A DNA stretch of 64,000 bases from Cladorhizidae sp. MBARI D1340-BT2 (lineage: Eukaryota > Porifera > Demospongiae > Poecilosclerida > Cladorhizidae). This document shows, one piece after another, positions 63,838 through 64,000 of the stretch. The stretch is from assembly GCA_028752905.1 (NCBI GenBank), contig JAQNBH010000017.1, positions 30,633,283 through 30,697,282 of the forward strand. The letters are read 5' to 3'. The notes beneath the pieces were generated by a model. The model ran no database searches. It saw only the letters and a list, made by a program, of their open reading frames with translations, and was not told the DNA's origin. How positions within the stretch are numbered: position 1 is the first letter of the stretch; each line of letters opens with the position of its first letter. The position numbers were made by a program, and so were the translations under genes.

Positions 63838-64000
63838 TCTAATGCTTTAATCTTTTTGCTTGTATCTAATGCTTCAAGCTTTTTGCTCTAATGCTTCAAG
63901 ATTTTTGCTTATAAAATCTAATACTTCAAGCTTTTTGCTTTTATGAATCTAATGCTTCAAGCTTTTTGCTTATATTTATATGAATCTAATGCTTCAAGCT
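63838..64000. repeat. Tandem repeat running off the window end
   Basis: Core TCTAATGCTTCAAGCTTTTT then GCTTATA with variable spacers, at least six copies. Confidence 0.85.

Overview
The window is animal nuclear DNA: spliced genes with GT-AG introns, huge intronic minisatellites, and several retroelement and DNA-transposon families. Metazoan-type cytosolic thiolase, eIF1A and complex I genes, plus many invertebrate-type repeat proteins, suggest a marine invertebrate. I lean towards a sponge (demosponge) but cannot prove it from sequence alone.

Layout. 1-3530 holds a decayed copy of a large multi-copy invertebrate protein family whose second half reads like a PIN/XPG-type nuclease. 4588-4925 (minus) is the likely first coding exon of an acidic protein, head-to-head with eIF1A (plus; exons at 5229, 7414, 9615 and 12422; 142 aa). 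Convergent to eIF1A is cytosolic acetyl-CoA acetyltransferase (ACAT2-like, minus; six exons from 47131 down to 14975; 397 aa). Its 1.2 kb of coding sequence is spread over 32 kb. Its introns are filled by at least ten unrelated tandem arrays (units of 23, 24, 28, 29, 37, 40, 49 and 144 bp), a TA-flanked DNA element, an 87-bp MITE and a decayed Ty3/gypsy retrotransposon with both LTRs. Head-to-head with ACAT2 is a small two-exon gene (47352-48407, plus) that reads as complex I subunit NDUFB4. The two divergent promoters share a motif, GGGTAAAGGGTC(A/G)AC, part of a short sequence found at ten places in the window.

48-64 kb is mostly transposon territory. The best-preserved unit is a 2.66-kb pogo/Tigger element (50970-53628). 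It has TA target duplications, an intact 537-aa DDD transposase ending in a PCNA-binding-type motif, and, divergently, an intact HIRAN-domain ORF inside the same termini. Beyond it lie broken non-LTR elements (an R2-like one with a zinc-knuckle and restriction-like endonuclease region, and a CR1/Jockey-like one), a Ty3/gypsy fragment, a second copy of the Tigger end and a few unassigned exon-like pieces. Hammerhead-ribozyme-like sequences (CTGATGA, 6-bp stem, GAAA) occur at four sites with compensating stem changes.

The long ORFs over the tandem arrays are artefacts of stop-free repeat units and are not annotated as genes.
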